DNA of 64,000 nucleotides. Source: Gymnothorax reevesii (Eukaryota; Chordata; Actinopteri; Anguilliformes; Muraenidae). The stretch lies in NCBI GenBank assembly GCA_029721435.1, contig CM056574.1:4539001-4603000 (forward strand), read 5' to 3'. The notes below the pieces were generated by a model. The model worked only from the letters and a program-made list of their open reading frames with translations. It made no database searches and was not told the origin of the DNA. Position numbers and translations under genes: made by a program. Positions 20,691 through 32,905 of this stretch are shown here, one piece after another. Every line of letters begins with the position of its first letter. Within the stretch, counting starts at the first letter, position 1.

Positions 20691-23600
20691 TTTTTTTAAA
20701 TGTACCCTATTCTCTTCTTATTCTGAGTAATGGACCCCTTTCCTGGGGTCTATAGTTACACCCTAAGCAGTGTTGGCATTGTACCCAAGGGCTCTTTTCA
20801 AGATGGTTACCGTTCCTTTGATTGTGGATATTAGGGTACTTGGACAATCAGGGATGGCCTCCATGTATTTCTTCATAAGCCTCATTGCAGCTACCACTTT
20901 CTTTCAATGACCAGGTTGTTTTTCAGTCTTTTTTTTTTTTTTGTCCTAGTATTTTGTTATCTTTTCCCTTTCTGCTCCATTAAGTCCATAATCATTGGGG
21001 ACAGTGACCTCGATAAATTTTAGCACTTTTCTCCTGCCTATTCCAGATGACGATGTCTGGTTTTATCGCACCTCCCTCTATGAACCTTCCAGTCGGGATC
21101 ACTGTTGTACAAGATTGTTACTTTACTGTTAGAGACGACTGATGCTGGTTCATGTTCCCATATTTTTTCCTTTACTTCCACTTCCATCTCTTTGCATATT
21201 TTCTAGTGTAGGTATTTGCAGATTTTATTGTGGCAGGAGGTATAATATCAATCTGCCAGGAGGATTTGGCAGCCTGAGACTAAGTGGTTTACACTTTCTA
21301 CTGTAGTAAGACAGAATCTACACAGATCACTCTAAGATTCCTGCAATCTTCTTGAATCCATTTATTAAAAGCCCCTGATCTTGGGTTCCAACCATAATTC
21401 TCTCTCAATCAAATCCCCGCTCTCTGTATTGATCCTTCTTTATCGATGTAATCCTTTTCTTCTTCTTGGAATTGTCTAGCCCTACGGTGTTGCTTCCATC
21501 TGTCCATTCTGAGACTCTGTTCCATTTCGCTGAATTTTGCCCAGGTTTTTCTTGCCATCTTGGTTGCCTGTGTTAGTTTGTTACCTTCTCCCTCTTCAAA
21601 GATTTCTCCACCAAAGTTTTCAGCCAGTTTTATGATCGAAGTCTGCTGGGGTAGGATCTCCGCATGATGTTGTGCTGCCATTTTCATTATGTCCTCATCA
21701 GTGCTTTTCAGGTACTGTCCCATACTGACAACTGTTGCTCTGTAGGCCTGGTTAATCTCTGTAAGGCCTTGTCCGCCTCCTCTGTGAAAGAGATTCATTC
21801 GATCCACACACTGGTTTCTGTAAGTGACTTTGTGTAAGGTAAGTGTCTTCCTGGTCTTAATATCTAGCGTATCAGGCTCACCTTGCAGCAAGTCTATTTT
21901 GCCGAAACCGTAAGTCACTACGGGGATTGCAAATTGATTTATGGCAGTGATCTTGTTTTTCGGTGTTAGTTCTCATTTGCAAATTTTTTTTAGGCACTTT
22001 TAGTATTTTTTTTTTACCCTCTCTCTCATTTTCTGATGCTCTATTGTTGCATTTTCTTTTATTCCCAAATATTTGTATGTAGAGTTCTCAGCCAGATCTT
22101 CAATACAACTCCCCTTCCCCAATAGGATATTTTCTGCCACTACCTTCTTACCTTTCCTTATTGTACATCTACGGCACTTTTCCAGACCAAATTCTACAGA
22201 GCTACAGGTCATCCATGAATAGTAGATGGTTCACTCTTTTATGGCGTTTTCTGCTTCTACCACTGCTTAGGTCGTACCCGATGTCATAGCTCTTCAGCAG
22301 CTTGCTTAGAGGGTCCATGGTGAGGCAGAATAAGAGCGGTGACAGGCTGTCTCCTTGGAAGATTCCTCTCTGAACTTGGACATCTGGGATTATTGTGTGT
22401 TCCTCTGAGTATTTTAGGGTAATGGTGGTTTTCCACTTAGTCATTTGAGTCCCAAGGAAGGATCTCATCTCTTTATTGATGTTGTATAGTTCCAGGCATC
22501 TCAGCATCCAGGAATGTGGCACACTGTCAAATGCCTTTTGATAGTCAATCCATGCCATACTAAGGTTTTGCAGTCTTCGTTTGCGGTCGTCAAGAATAGC
22601 TTTATTGACCAAGAGTTGGTCCTTAGTTCTGAGCCTTTTTCTTATGAATCCCTTTTGTTTGTTTTCCAGGTAGTTTACCTTATGAAGATGTTCATAGATT
22701 GCATCAACTATGATTCCCGTCAGTCATTTGTATGTTGTCAGACAGCTGCGTATCATTACTCCTTGGCGGTTGGTATTACCAGTGGTAAGCCATTCTGGGA
22801 ATTCTCCTTTCAATATTTTAGTAAAGGCCATGACATAGTGGCAGTGTTGAGCAGTCATCATCTTCAGCCAAAATTTTGGGATCTCGTCTATTCCTGGCAT
22901 CTTAAAGTTGCGATATTCATTGTTTTTCTTCCTTATTCCTTCTTTCGCTAGTACAATTGCGGGCCTTTGCCGTTTATCCCCGCTTTTCTCTTAAGTGATT
23001 TCAGCCCACTGGTTCACCTGTTGTTGTTTTGGGTCTTCAAATCGTGGCCTCCAGTATCTTTCAATTTGTTCTCTCGCTGGTGGTTCTCGTACTTCTTTTG
23101 GGTCTTTCGCAATATTCCTATTAAATATCCTTGGGTTTTCAGTAAAATGCTTATTTATCTGTTTTGCATTTATTTTCCTCTTTATTCCTTATTTGTGCAG
23201 CTAGGGCTTCAATCACAGCTTGATGTTCTGCCAGGCATCCACTAAGCTGGTCATTGCTTATGTTGCATTTTCATTTTTGTGTTTATTTACCAAGTGAGGT
23301 TCTTTGTGTGGTTTTACTCATTTGTAAAAGTCGTAATTTGAGAAATTTCTGCTCTTAGTATTACATCAGAAAATTAACAAGCTTTTTCCAAGGTGGTTCC
23401 ATTTTTATTTTCCTAGTCCCAGTTCCCCTGCTTTCTTGATGTTCTGGGGCGAGCTTACACTGCATAATCCACCAAGCTCAGTAGTTCACACAGTTTAGTA
23501 TCTGCTGGGACTAGTTTTGTAAGGCTAATGTTCACTTTCCATAGCAGTTCTTTAAACTAATTGTTCTGTTTTAGTTTAATCAATTTTGGACATTCTTCCA

Positions 23601-24576
23601 TATTCATTCTTCTAGTTTTCTAGTTTCAATCTTATTAGCAAGTTCTTCTTCCAAATCTAGTGGTTCTGATTCTGTTTGCAGCTGTGTTTCTTTTGGTTCC
23701 TGGGGTGGTGTGGTGCTCCTTTTTCGTGTTATCTCCTTAGAGGCTGTTATGCCTTTGGGTGGTCAATTTGCTTCTTCGGACGCCTTTTTACTTTGGCAGT
23801 GGTGGTGGAAAATCCGCTGCCAATCTCGACATCTCTCTCTCTCTCTGATTAGTGTATTCTACCTTTGTGTACTGTTGCCCAAAGTAGCACCCACTTCTCC
23901 ATTTTCCAGTGGCTCTGTCCAAACTATTGTTGATCTTCCTCTTTTCTAGACTGGAAATCTTTTTCTGCTTGTTTTTGAGCTTCTTCCTTAATCTTTTTCA
24001 TTTCCTCTTCTGTTAGGTATTTCTGAATTTGAGAGGCTATTGATGCTAGTTTGGTAGTTGTGGTGGCTTCCCACTTTTCCGTAGGTAAATCTGCTTCTAT
24101 TAGTCGCTCCTCGAATACAACATTTTTCCACCTGCCCCACTTCTCATATCTGGAGTAGGCAAAGCAGTGAAGGATCTTTTTCTTCTTCTCAATGGACCAT
24201 GTTACAGTATCATAATTCCATTTATTTCTTTTGCTGGTCTTTTGACAGTCTTGTTGCCGGGGCCCAGGGCCAGTGCGTTGCTGATCTGGTGGGGAACCCA
24301 GCTGAGTGCTAGCAGAGGAGGGACTAATCCTTGTAGCACTGGGAGAAGTTGCACTCTCCCTATCCTCACAAGCCCTAGTGCCCAGGCGTGATGTGGGGAT
24401 CTTTTTATCCTGGGAGACGTTCGGCCAGTATATTTTATCCTTTCTTAGCTTATTCATATTTGTTTCGTGGAAGTTTTGGTCGGGGTTCGCTTCAATGGAA
24501 CAAGAAACGTCCTCATACAAGGATTTCTCCAGGTAAACCCCTTTAGAGTGGGACAAAAGGCAGTCGAGGCTTGTGC
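20691..24576 (-). mobile_element. R4-clade LINE, near full length, copy B
   Basis: About 3.9 kb on the - strand. The N-terminal ORF 24592-23924 is rich in charged residues and contains WSIEKKKKILHCFAYSRYEKWGRW split over frames, with a coiled coil-like EEEMKKIKEEAQKQAEKD end. RT motifs AWIDYQKAFDSVPHSW, GIFQGDSLSPLLFCLTMDPL and HLLFMDD (intact active site) lie at 22612-22202. The post-RT block VDRMNLFHRGGGQGLTEINQ is at about 21790, and the C-terminal nuclease region is decayed near 21000-21300. Its 5' end lies inside a finger linker of ZNF-B. Stops and shifts show it is inactive. Confidence 0.82.
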
Positions 24577-26280
24577 CTAGTAGGATTCCCAATACCCAAT
24601 ATGAATCCTCTGGTGGGAATTTAATTTAGATTTCTGAGAAAAACTCTTCTCACACTGATCACATTTGAAGGGCTTTTCACCTGTATGAATTCTCTGATGG
24701 TATTTTAAATAATATTTATATGAAAAAGACTTCTCACACTGATCACATTTGTGCTTTTCACCCGTATGAATTCTCTGATGGGAATTTAATGTAGATTTCT
24801 GAGAAAAACTCTTCTCACACTGATCACATTTGTGCTTTTCACCCGTATGAATTCTCTGATGGGACTTCAATTTAGATTTCTGAGAAAAACTCTTCCCACA
24901 CTGATCACATTTATAGGGCTTTTCACCAGTATGAATTCTCTGATGGTATTTTAAATAATATTTATATAAAAAAGACTTCTCACATTGATCACATTTGTGC
25001 TTTTCACCCGTATGAATTCTCTGATGGGAATTTAAAAGGAATTTCAGAGAAAAACTCTTCTCACACTGATCACATTTGTAGAGCTTCTCACCTGTATGAA
25101 TTCTCTGATGGGAATTTAAACGGCTTTTCTGAGAAAAACTCTTCTCACACTGATCACATTTGTAGGGCTTTTCACCTGTATGAATTCTCTGATGGGAATT
25201 CAAATTAGATTTATTAACAAAACTCTTCTCACAATGACCACACTTGTAGGGCTTTTCACCTGTATGAATTGTCTGGTGGGAATTTAAATGGCTTTTCTGA
25301 GAAAAACTCTTCTCACACTGATGACATTTGTAGGGCTTTTCACCTGTATGAATTCTCTGATGGGAATTCAAATTAGATTGATGGACAAAACTCTTCTCAC
25401 ACTGATCACATTTGTAGGGCTTTTCACCAGTATGAATTCTCCTGTGGGATTGTAAATCACATTTCCATGAAAAGCTCTTCTCACACTGATCACACTTAAA
25501 TGGCTTTTCACCTGTATGAATTCTCTGGTGGGAATTTAATTTAGATTTCCAAAAAAAACTCTTTTCACACTGATCACATTTGTAGGGCCCTTCATGTGTT
25601 CTTGGTAGGTCATTTAAATGAGATTTATTCATAAAACACTTCTCATGCTGAGAGCAGGGCTGAGTTATTTCCATTATATCTATTCCCACACCATGGATTA
25701 ATTCTGACTGTTTTTTCCCTGATCTTTTGTTGTTTGTGTTGGGCTCTCCTGCGCACTGCCATGGTTCTCTCTGGCCTTTCCCATCAACACCGGCTACATT
25801 AAGCTCAGTATTCGTGAGATCACTCACTGTACCTTCACTGGATTCAAACTTCACTTCATCACATTTAATATCAACACACACAACGTCTTGCAAGACATTA
25901 ACGTGTTCAACCTTAATATAGTCTCCATAATCTGTCTCAGTTTTGATCTGGTCAGGATGCAGATGGGTTTCATAGGCCAGTTCTGTTAAGTCTAGGCTCT
26001 TGGTCATTAGTTCTCCAGTGTTGCAGGGGCTCAGATCAGCTTCTGTTTTTATCAATGATGCTTGTGTGTGATGTAAATCACTGACCCTGCTGTTTGCAGT
26101 GACACACTCTGGCTCCAGTGAGTCTAGTCCTGGTGCAGTGTATTTTGTCTCTGACTCTGCCATGTGGACAGACTCCCGTCCATGTAGGTCCTCTTCTTTC
26201 TCTCTGATCCTGTGCTGCGTGGGGAGCTCTGGTAGGGTCGTCTCAGTGTCCTGTCTCAGACGGACTCCTGCCTGCATCAT
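24577..26280 (-). CDS. C2H2 zinc-finger protein ZNF-B, 567 aa, C-terminus cut by LINE
   Basis: Starts [21 protein letters not shown] strong acceptor (pyrimidine run ending ccccacag) lies just upstream, with the exon beginning about 26313, so the ATG is near the exon start. Residues 1-215 form an acidic leader without KRAB, containing [17 protein letters not shown] and [16 protein letters not shown]. Next come the degenerate [14 protein letters not shown] finger and 12 intact C2H2 fingers with TGEKP or shortened TGEK linkers. After the last HQRIH the frame runs into LINE sequence (IGYWESY) and stops. Fingers vary mainly at helix positions -1, 2 and 3. Family knowledge: nuclear DNA binding. Antisense frames over it are shadows. 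Confidence 0.9.
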   Translation of the reverse strand: MMQAGVRLRQDTETTLPELPTQHRIREKEEDLHGRESVHMAESETKYTAPGLDSLEPECVTANSRVSDLHHTQASLIKTEADLSPCNTGELMTKSLDLTELAYETHLHPDQIKTETDYGDYIKVEHVNVLQDVVCVDIKCDEVKFESSEGTVSDLTNTELNVAGVDGKGQREPWQCAGEPNTNNKRSGKKQSELIHGVGIDIMEITQPCSQHEKCFMNKSHLNDLPRTHEGPYKCDQCEKSFFWKSKLNSHQRIHTGEKPFKCDQCEKSFSWKCDLQSHRRIHTGEKPYKCDQCEKSFVHQSNLNSHQRIHTGEKPYKCHQCEKSFSQKSHLNSHQTIHTGEKPYKCGHCEKSFVNKSNLNSHQRIHTGEKPYKCDQCEKSFSQKSRLNSHQRIHTGEKLYKCDQCEKSFSLKFLLNSHQRIHTGEKHKCDQCEKSFLYKYYLKYHQRIHTGEKPYKCDQCGKSFSQKSKLKSHQRIHTGEKHKCDQCEKSFSQKSTLNSHQRIHTGEKHKCDQCEKSFSYKYYLKYHQRIHTGEKPFKCDQCEKSFSQKSKLNSHQRIHIGYWESY

Positions 26281-27527
26281 TCTGCTGATCCGATGTGTTC
26301 AGAAGTGCAGCTCCTGTGGGGAAATGGAGGAAGGGATTTTAACTTTAAACTGGACAATCGAGATGAAAGAAATACTTTCTCCACAGATTTTGGATGATTC
26401 CAGCAATCTAATCTTTTTCATTTTTTTATTTTCTCTCTCATCTGTCAACCTTAACCTAAAGAATTTCCTAACCGCTCACCAAATTGCTACACCAGAACAG
26501 CTCAATAGTAGAACCATTTGTATCAATCATACCAGAGAAGGATATTTACAAACTTTGTCTGTACTACACAATGGGAGCATGATTTCAGTTCCAGCAGTCA
26601 AAAGGAGACAAAACATGATGAATTATAATGGTTATACAGGTATATAACCATATATTGTATTGGGTAACTGCAATTTTCACTTTCTACTGAAGTACTCAAA
26701 CATGAATCTGCGTCATTCCACTTAAACCCGAAAATAAGTGCTTGGTATAACAATAAGTTACATTATGTATGAGATGATGTCAAGCAGTTAATTTTCATAA
26801 TATAAACAGGAAGTAATATTAATGTTACAATTGTGAAGCATGTGGGTAAAATCTTCTATCAGAAGTGCTGCACTATTGTATTCCATTTGAAAGTTGAGGC
26901 TGGCACACATTACAGGAGTCTTCAGACCTTCACAGATTTACAGACCACACACTTGATGATAAAACACAGATCGCATGTTTAAAAAGCATGTTTAAAAGCT
27001 CTCCAGCAGGGGAGCTCTTTTAAACAAGTTGCCACATGATAAGTTTCAAAGAGCACAACATAATAAAATTAATATATATATATATTTTTTTTATTCCGGC
27101 GCTGTAAGGGATAGCACTTGTGAACAAGACAAAATGGGAGGAAAAAACATTTTATAGGGAAATTATTGTAGCCAAGCAAACACAACCAATGAAAATCCCC
27201 ATGTTACAACTGCGCTGTATGGCAGTAAACAAAATTTTTGCGCGCAAGCAGTAGGCAGATAAGACAACATTTAAAATATTTCGGATCCAAGACAAATATT
27301 CATAAAATGGGTGCCATGTACTTCAGCATAAGAAACATGCTGCAGGAATTCAATTCATCCTGAACTCTTATTCACCAGCGTCTTCTTTTCAGCTCGATAG
27401 ACAGGGAAACATGAGGGCTTGGGAAAGTAGTGGAACCATTACTTGAACATATCAGACTCTTTGAAAATTCTGGTATAGACATAAATGTTCAGGGAGAAAA
27501 TCGTAAGCTGTTTGGGACTATCCCAGT
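26281..27527 (-). other. Upstream flank of ZNF-B (intron and 5' region)
   Basis: Matches 57097-58743 upstream of ZNF-C, except for about 400 bp present only in C (about 57790-58200). Contains the splice acceptor at 26314-26315. No upstream exon or promoter could be pinned down. A poly-AT run lies at about 27075-27090. Confidence 0.55.
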
Positions 27528-27939
27528 ATAAACAGCAGATAATTTGGAAATGCACATATTGTGTGGTTATGTCGAGAGCTTCCCTGCCAATGAGCCTTGC
27601 CAGTATTGTTTGATAGACAGAGAACAGATACAAACTGCGCTGGATGATGATTATGTTGATGCAAACTAGAGAGTTACACAGAACATGCCAGGCTCTCTGA
27701 TGCAAGTTCAACTGGTGTGAAAGAAAATTCCTGTTTAAACACTTTGACGTACTTCCATGCAACGGAAAACATTTGTGTGGACATTATGCATGACGTATTT
27801 GATGGCATAGCTCCATTAGAGGTGAAATTATTGTTAAGGCAATTGATTTATGAAGACAAGTGTTTCACATTAGAGCAGCTTAACCGCAGAATTGCAACAT
27901 ATGACTATGGCAATATGAATGACAAAAATAAGTCAAGTA

Positions 27940-29484
27940 AAAATGAAAAGAGGATAGCACTCCAAGTTTCAAGAGTTTATTGCCTGTATGCAAACGTTTC
28001 GGGCTGTTAACCCTTCTTCAGTGCAGTGGCAAATCAATAGAATATCACACAGTTGGCTGCTTATAGCAACACTGGCTCAGGTGTGGTAATTAACACAATT
28101 GAAAGTCGTTAAAACTCATTAACATCAATTGTCTACAGACAAATCCTCTACCCAAATGAAACAAGGTACACATATAGAGTAAAGAAATTGAAGTCAAGAA
28201 AATCAAAAATTACTTGATCAGAAAATCAAAAATTACACCAAAAACAGATCGAAACATCACAAAAAACAAGTCAACACGATCTCCTCATTCATGCCATTAG
28301 GAATGAGGGTCCCCAGGGTGTGAATATATTGGCATTCTTTCTGTAAAAGGAACCCATCTGTATTACCACCTGTAGAGGGCGCCTCCACAACCTCCAAACC
28401 CAAATACTGAAGATCACTGGTGCTGTGATTGTGGCTGTTAAATCTACAAAGAGTACGTCAGATACCAAGGTCTGATCTTCTAAGTCCTTGTTCCAGGGAC
28501 ATCTCTACTCAGGGGCTTGCCATGATGTCTACTTTCAGTCCTATTTCGAGTACTGTCAAACAAGTGGTCAACAAATATTGGCACATTTTAGATAGTGATC
28601 CTAGTATTGCTAGTGCTTTTCAAACTCCACCCAGATTTTTTTTATAAGAGAAATTCTAATTTAAGAAATTTCTTGGTTAAATCAGATTTGGGCCCACCTA
28701 AAAAGCCCATGCATTTTATGTCTCGGATCCCCAGCAGTAATTTCCCCATGCCATAGCTGTGTTCATTGTTACACCATGATGAAGGGTGACACATTTACTC
28801 ATCCCAAAACGGGGGCAGTGTTTAAGGTTGAAGGAAGAATTACATGTAGAACCAAATGTGTGATTTATTTGTTAAAATGTCCATGTAATTTAATTTATGT
28901 GGGAAAAACTAGAAGGGAATTAAAAACGAGAATATGTGAACATAAATGTAATATTCGCAATCATGATGAGAAATCATCTGTGGCTAGGCATTTTAACAGC
29001 CACAATCACAGCACCAGTGATCTTCAGTATATGGGTTTGGAGGTTGTGGAGGCGCCCTCTAGAGGTGGTAATAGGTATAGGCTCCTTCTACAGAAAGAAT
29101 GCCAATATATTCACACTCTGGGAACCCTCATTCCTAATGGCATGAATGAGGAGATCGTGTTGACTTGTTTTTTGTGATGTTTCGATCTGTTTTTGGTGCG
29201 ATTAAGTTTTTTTTTTTTTTGATTTTCTTGACTTCAATTTCTTTACTCTATATGTGTACCTTGTTTCATTTGGGTAGAAGATTTATCTGTAGACAATTGA
29301 TGTTAATGAGTTTTAACAACTTTCAATTGTGTTAATTACCACACCTGAGCCAGTGTTGCTATAAGCAGCCAACTGTGTGATATTCTATTGATTTGCCACT
29401 GCACTGAAGAAGGGTTAACAGCCCAAAACGTTTGCATACAGGCAATAAACTCTTGAAACTTGGAGTGCTATCCTCTTTTCATTT
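27940..29484 (+). mobile_element. Penelope-like retroelement with inverted terminal arms
   Basis: A left arm (27944-28442) and right arm (28991-29480) are near-perfect inverted copies of about 490 bp. Between them, a short RT C-terminal remnant (VVNKYWHILDSDPSIASAF near 28570, then FYKRNSNLRNFLVKSD in a shifted frame) leads into a GIY-YIG nuclease. RT plus GIY-YIG plus inverted partial copies at the ends is the mark of Penelope-like elements. It is 5'-truncated: most of RT is missing. Confidence 0.85.
28776..29177 (+). CDS. GIY-YIG endonuclease domain of Penelope-like element
   Basis: A 133-codon open frame. CVIYLLKCPCNLIYVGKT is the GIY-YIG core (VIY...IYVG), followed by RELKTRICEHKCNIRN with the conserved Arg and His, then SSVARHFNSHNHS and LLLQKECQYIHTLGTLIP, ending LTCFL. 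The domain nicks target DNA for retrotransposition in this family. It is intact here, but the RT part is gone. The second half of the ORF lies in the right inverted arm, so a reverse copy of it exists in the left arm. Confidence 0.82.
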   Translation: MMKGDTFTHPKTGAVFKVEGRITCRTKCVIYLLKCPCNLIYVGKTRRELKTRICEHKCNIRNHDEKSSVARHFNSHNHSTSDLQYMGLEVVEAPSRGGNRYRLLLQKECQYIHTLGTLIPNGMNEEIVLTCFL

Positions 29485-30139
29485 TATTGCAGATGTTCAA
29501 TATAGGATTTAGCACACAGTTTTTAAGGATTGAGTTGAGCGCATTTTTTTTAAACTTAAAAATAAGCCAAGTGTCATTGTGAACTTGAGATCATCTATAG
29601 GTGCTTCCTGGCAAACAGCCTCTCAAATGTGGTGCTTTTTACAGGCTCATCCATTTTTGGTGGGGGGCTTTGTTGAGAGGAAAAATGATTACTGGCGTTA
29701 GTTTATATTGTTGCAAGAAATTTGCAGCATTATTTTTGCACCAGTAGTGACAACAGGGCTTGCTGTTATTTAAAAACAACTCATTATGGATCATCATTCC
29801 CTTTTCAAAAAGCTACATGGAAGAAATCTCATTCCAAAGCACCACTTTATGATACATTACCCGAGGATGATCTGTCTGTTTGGGCCCATCTCTCAGCTTT
29901 GGTGTATGCACTTTGAGGCCAAGCACAATCCATTTAAGAGACATGCTCATGTGGTTTGTTATTTAGACTCTAGCATATAAACATCAGGTGCAACAACTTC
30001 ACAACTTCAAGATGAGTGACCCATTTTGCACTCTTCCTGATGTTAACAATGCGTTTCCAGTACTCATTGGCTTCAAGCAAGTACCATCAAGTATCCTTGA
30101 TGGGCTAAAAAGGGGACATATTATGAAAAATTAACTTTT

Positions 30140-30761
30140 CAGTGCTTATTCTTGTACATAATCACTCTCTGGTGTGCCTACTGACAAACGGCTCCAATTT
30201 CTTGGCGCAGCGCGGGGTGGTGCAGTTGATGCAGCCCACGCAGTGGTAATTTCGTGAGGTGCAACACCGTGCACAGACGAACGTGCACCGAGATGGGTGT
30301 GGCAGCGTATTAGGGGGAGGTGTCACATATTCATCAAGACGCAGTGACAATTTCATAGAAAAGGTCTTCGCTGCAGTTGCACAGAAAGCTTGCCAGCTCC
30401 ATCCTGGTTCACTTTCTGTGCAGTGGTAATTTGGCTGACGGGTGCACAGTGCGCACACGTCACCGAAACCTCACAGGCAGGTTTCCAGAATGTCAGGCAC
30501 ATTTCAATACAGTAAATAATTACAGCAACCACTGTTTAATGTAACTATCTGAATCAGCACATAAATTATAGAATCTATATCGATTGTCCTGATGTCAGAT
30601 CAAAGGCGGTTGGCACGCGTGATGGAAACTCGACCTGACTTAATCAACGCAACTGAATCAGTGATGCAAATTAATGACTTCACATCTTACCCAGCCAACC
30701 ACAAACTGCCTCGGCATCAGGCAGTGCGTATATAATGCTTGCGTTCTGTGCTCGGTAAAGC
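30140..30761 (+). repeat. Dispersed repeat, inverted partner of 44603-45215
   Basis: Shares with the reverse complement of 44603-45215 many blocks, including caggcaggtttccagaatgt, a cagtgtgcgcac stretch, the CCTGATGTCAGAT and CGATTGTCCTGAT words and gcttgcgttctgtgctc. It abuts a Harbinger-type end on its right. No credible coding. Confidence 0.7.
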
Positions 30762-30999
30762 CGCTTGCACACTGGACGCGAAACAAATTTTTCGCATGAC
30801 TGATTACAGACAAAGTCAATGCAAAGACACGATAGTCGGACAGGGTTTTAATATAGCTCCTTGTCTGAAAGTCATTAAAGTTCAAATTTTTCGAGCATTC
30901 CAGGAATTATTAGACGTCCACACTTTGCCATGTTTGCGCTCGACCTTCACAAAATGCAAATTGATAGCTATCGACTTTTCTTGGTCTTTTTATTAGTCT
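30762..30999. mobile_element. Harbinger-type element end (one end only)
   Basis: Begins agccgcttgcacactggacg after TAA and is nearly identical to the termini of the 43155-44599 element. No opposite end was found, so the copy is truncated. A shorter similar piece lies at about 33313-33380. Confidence 0.55.
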
Positions 31000-32535
31000 G
31001 TTTTCTTCCTTTGAAGATAGACAAGTCTTTATTCGGTCTTTCTTTTGAAAATTAGTGTTAAGTTATGAGGGTTTATAACACCTGATTGTATTATTTTGCT
31101 CAGCCAGTAGTTTCTGAATACTTATGACTGCTTGTAAACATAATGACAAGACTGAGAACACCATAGATTCTTCCATTTAGAGGGTTCTACTGTCTGCAAG
31201 AATCTTCAAGAGCCATCTGGAGAATTCTAGGACCTTCAAGATTATCCTTTGTGATGTCAGTTGATATTCTACATTGGGTCATTCCATATGAAACCACCCA
31301 AGCTCCCATCTTGATGGTCTCAGAAATGCTTCATTTGGTAATATTTTGTTGCCTGTGATGAGCAAATTAAATTGCAGGTGGTTTCAAGTTGATCTCTCGT
31401 TCCGTTCTCATTTTAGGGGCCCCCGAAAAAGGGGGCGTGGCCCACGTTAACCCTCTGGTCAGTTTGTGACCATTTTCAAAGGGTTATAACTAATGAACTA
31501 ATAAGGATACAAATTTCATTCTTTCAGGATATGTTTATTCTGTTTAATAGTCTGCAACAAACCTTTTAATATAATGATTAACCATTTGAGTGCTTTGCAA
31601 TTAACCCCTAAACATTGCAATTTGGTGCCAAACAAGTCGATTTCAAATGAAATATTATGCAAGTATCCTTAGAATGTCCCCTTTGCCATTTACTATTGTT
31701 GATAGTATACCTGACGGAGTTTCAAATGAAGGTAAAAACATCTTTCTATCTTCATCCAATTTGGAGAAACATTAACCCCTTTTCAGCTAATTACTGAAAC
31801 GGTGCACTTTTTGACCCTCATTTTGATTATGTGGGCCTGTTTTGATTTTCAAAAAGTTGGCCTCAAATGAAAGCTCATTCAAAAAACTTCAAAATGCAAC
31901 ACAATTAAACTTGGAACAAATACTCCTACTTGGAAAAATAAGACCCCCTTGTTGGCGTACTACAACAGTTCATCAACGCGTGACAAAACAAGTTATGCTG
32001 CTAAATTAACATCAGTGAATGGGATATGTCTTAATGACCCAAACGCTTTCGGTGCAGGTGAGTGGAGAAATGACGAGCAATAATGGCCCAGACTTCAGTG
32101 GCCAGATATTCATTTAACCTGATCGAGACAAGTCTCTACTCCCGGGAAAGCCTGAAATCATACAAGACACTGGATGCCTGAAATCCTACGAGACACTATA
32201 TGCCTACAGCTATGCAACAGACAATCATGTTCAGGACACCAGAGTTAAGTTGGTTTGGTATTCGATATTCGCCAGACGTTCATGGAATATTCTTCTCGAA
32301 AGCCAAGAAAAACATCAGGCTGCAAAGTCAAACCTTCCTAAATCAGTATTTCCAGTACTGTCAAACGATTATCTAACCTCATTTACTCAGAATTCTTCGT
32401 TAAAACTTTGTGAAAAGCACTGATAGCTGCAGAAGCCTACCGCGGGGCTGTCTGACGACGTTCGGACCTGCTGAAACAGCGGAAGCAGTAATAAACGCAA
32501 AGCTACGTAAAAACGGAAATAAGCAAAGGTGGACT
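31000..32535. other. Non-coding interval
   Basis: No supported gene. Contains a block with aggggcccccgaaaaagggg at about 31410-31435 and AT-rich sequence that reads like an old dispersed repeat. No ends identified. Confidence 0.4.
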
Positions 32536-32905
32536 TGTGAAACCTGGACCATACAAACGCAGTAAGAGTGAAGATGGTTTTAAAATGATTGTCAGGATTG
32601 TGAAACATTTGGCTTATTTGTGAAAACAGAGAAAAGACCAATTTCACTGATTTTTTCCCCATATGACCACATAAAACCAGGTGTAGATCAAAAAGTGCAG
32701 GAGTCACACTTGTGAAATCTTGATTATAGTAACAGTGAGAGCCAGGTGATAGTTTATGAACAGAAATTCTGGTTGCGAAATGTTTTATTTATTTGTGAAG
32801 AGAAAAAAAAAGACCAATTTCTCAAATTTTTCCCAATTTGACCACATAAAAACAGGTCTAGATCAAAAAAGTGCAGGAGTCACACATGAAAAACCTGAAT
32901 TTTAA
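32536..32905. repeat. Two tandem copies of a roughly 176-bp unit
   Basis: The block from agaccaatttc through ccacataaaa to gtgcaggagtcacac occurs at about 32636-32711 and again at about 32812-32886, 176 bp apart, with similar sequence between. Confidence 0.7.

Larger units (their letters stand above)
19638..27527 (-). repeat. Segmental duplication unit B
   Basis: Inverted relative to unit A. The tail (19638-20064), decayed fingers, R4 LINE, ZNF exon and upstream flank all match unit A and/or C. The upstream match with C ends at about 27527 (C: about 58743). Unit B has the only near-complete LINE. Confidence 0.82.
27528..29990 (+). pseudogene. Transposase-like gene, broken and interrupted
   Basis: The left part (27480-27943) reads in shifted frames NLEMHILCGYVESFPANEPC, then ICVDIMHDVFDGIAPLEVKL and LEQLNRRIATYDYG. 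The right part (about 29500-29990) reads LIPKHHFMIHYPRMICLFGP and WCMHFEAKHNPFKRHAHVV. The pairing of a VDxMHDxxEG block with a later PKHHF.HYP / RFEAKH block is known from a family of large animal transposon-encoded proteins; I cannot name its superfamily with certainty. The gap is filled by the Penelope-like element, and several stops remain. Its 5' part is included in the B/C upstream flank. Confidence 0.6.

Noticed and set aside
23710..24536. Several + strand frames of 60-80 codons over the LINE
   Set aside because: Antisense to the R4 N-terminal ORF; no motif of their own.
26099..26647. 182-codon + frame
   Set aside because: Antisense to the ZNF-B leader and its upstream flank; the same shadow appears opposite ZNF-C.
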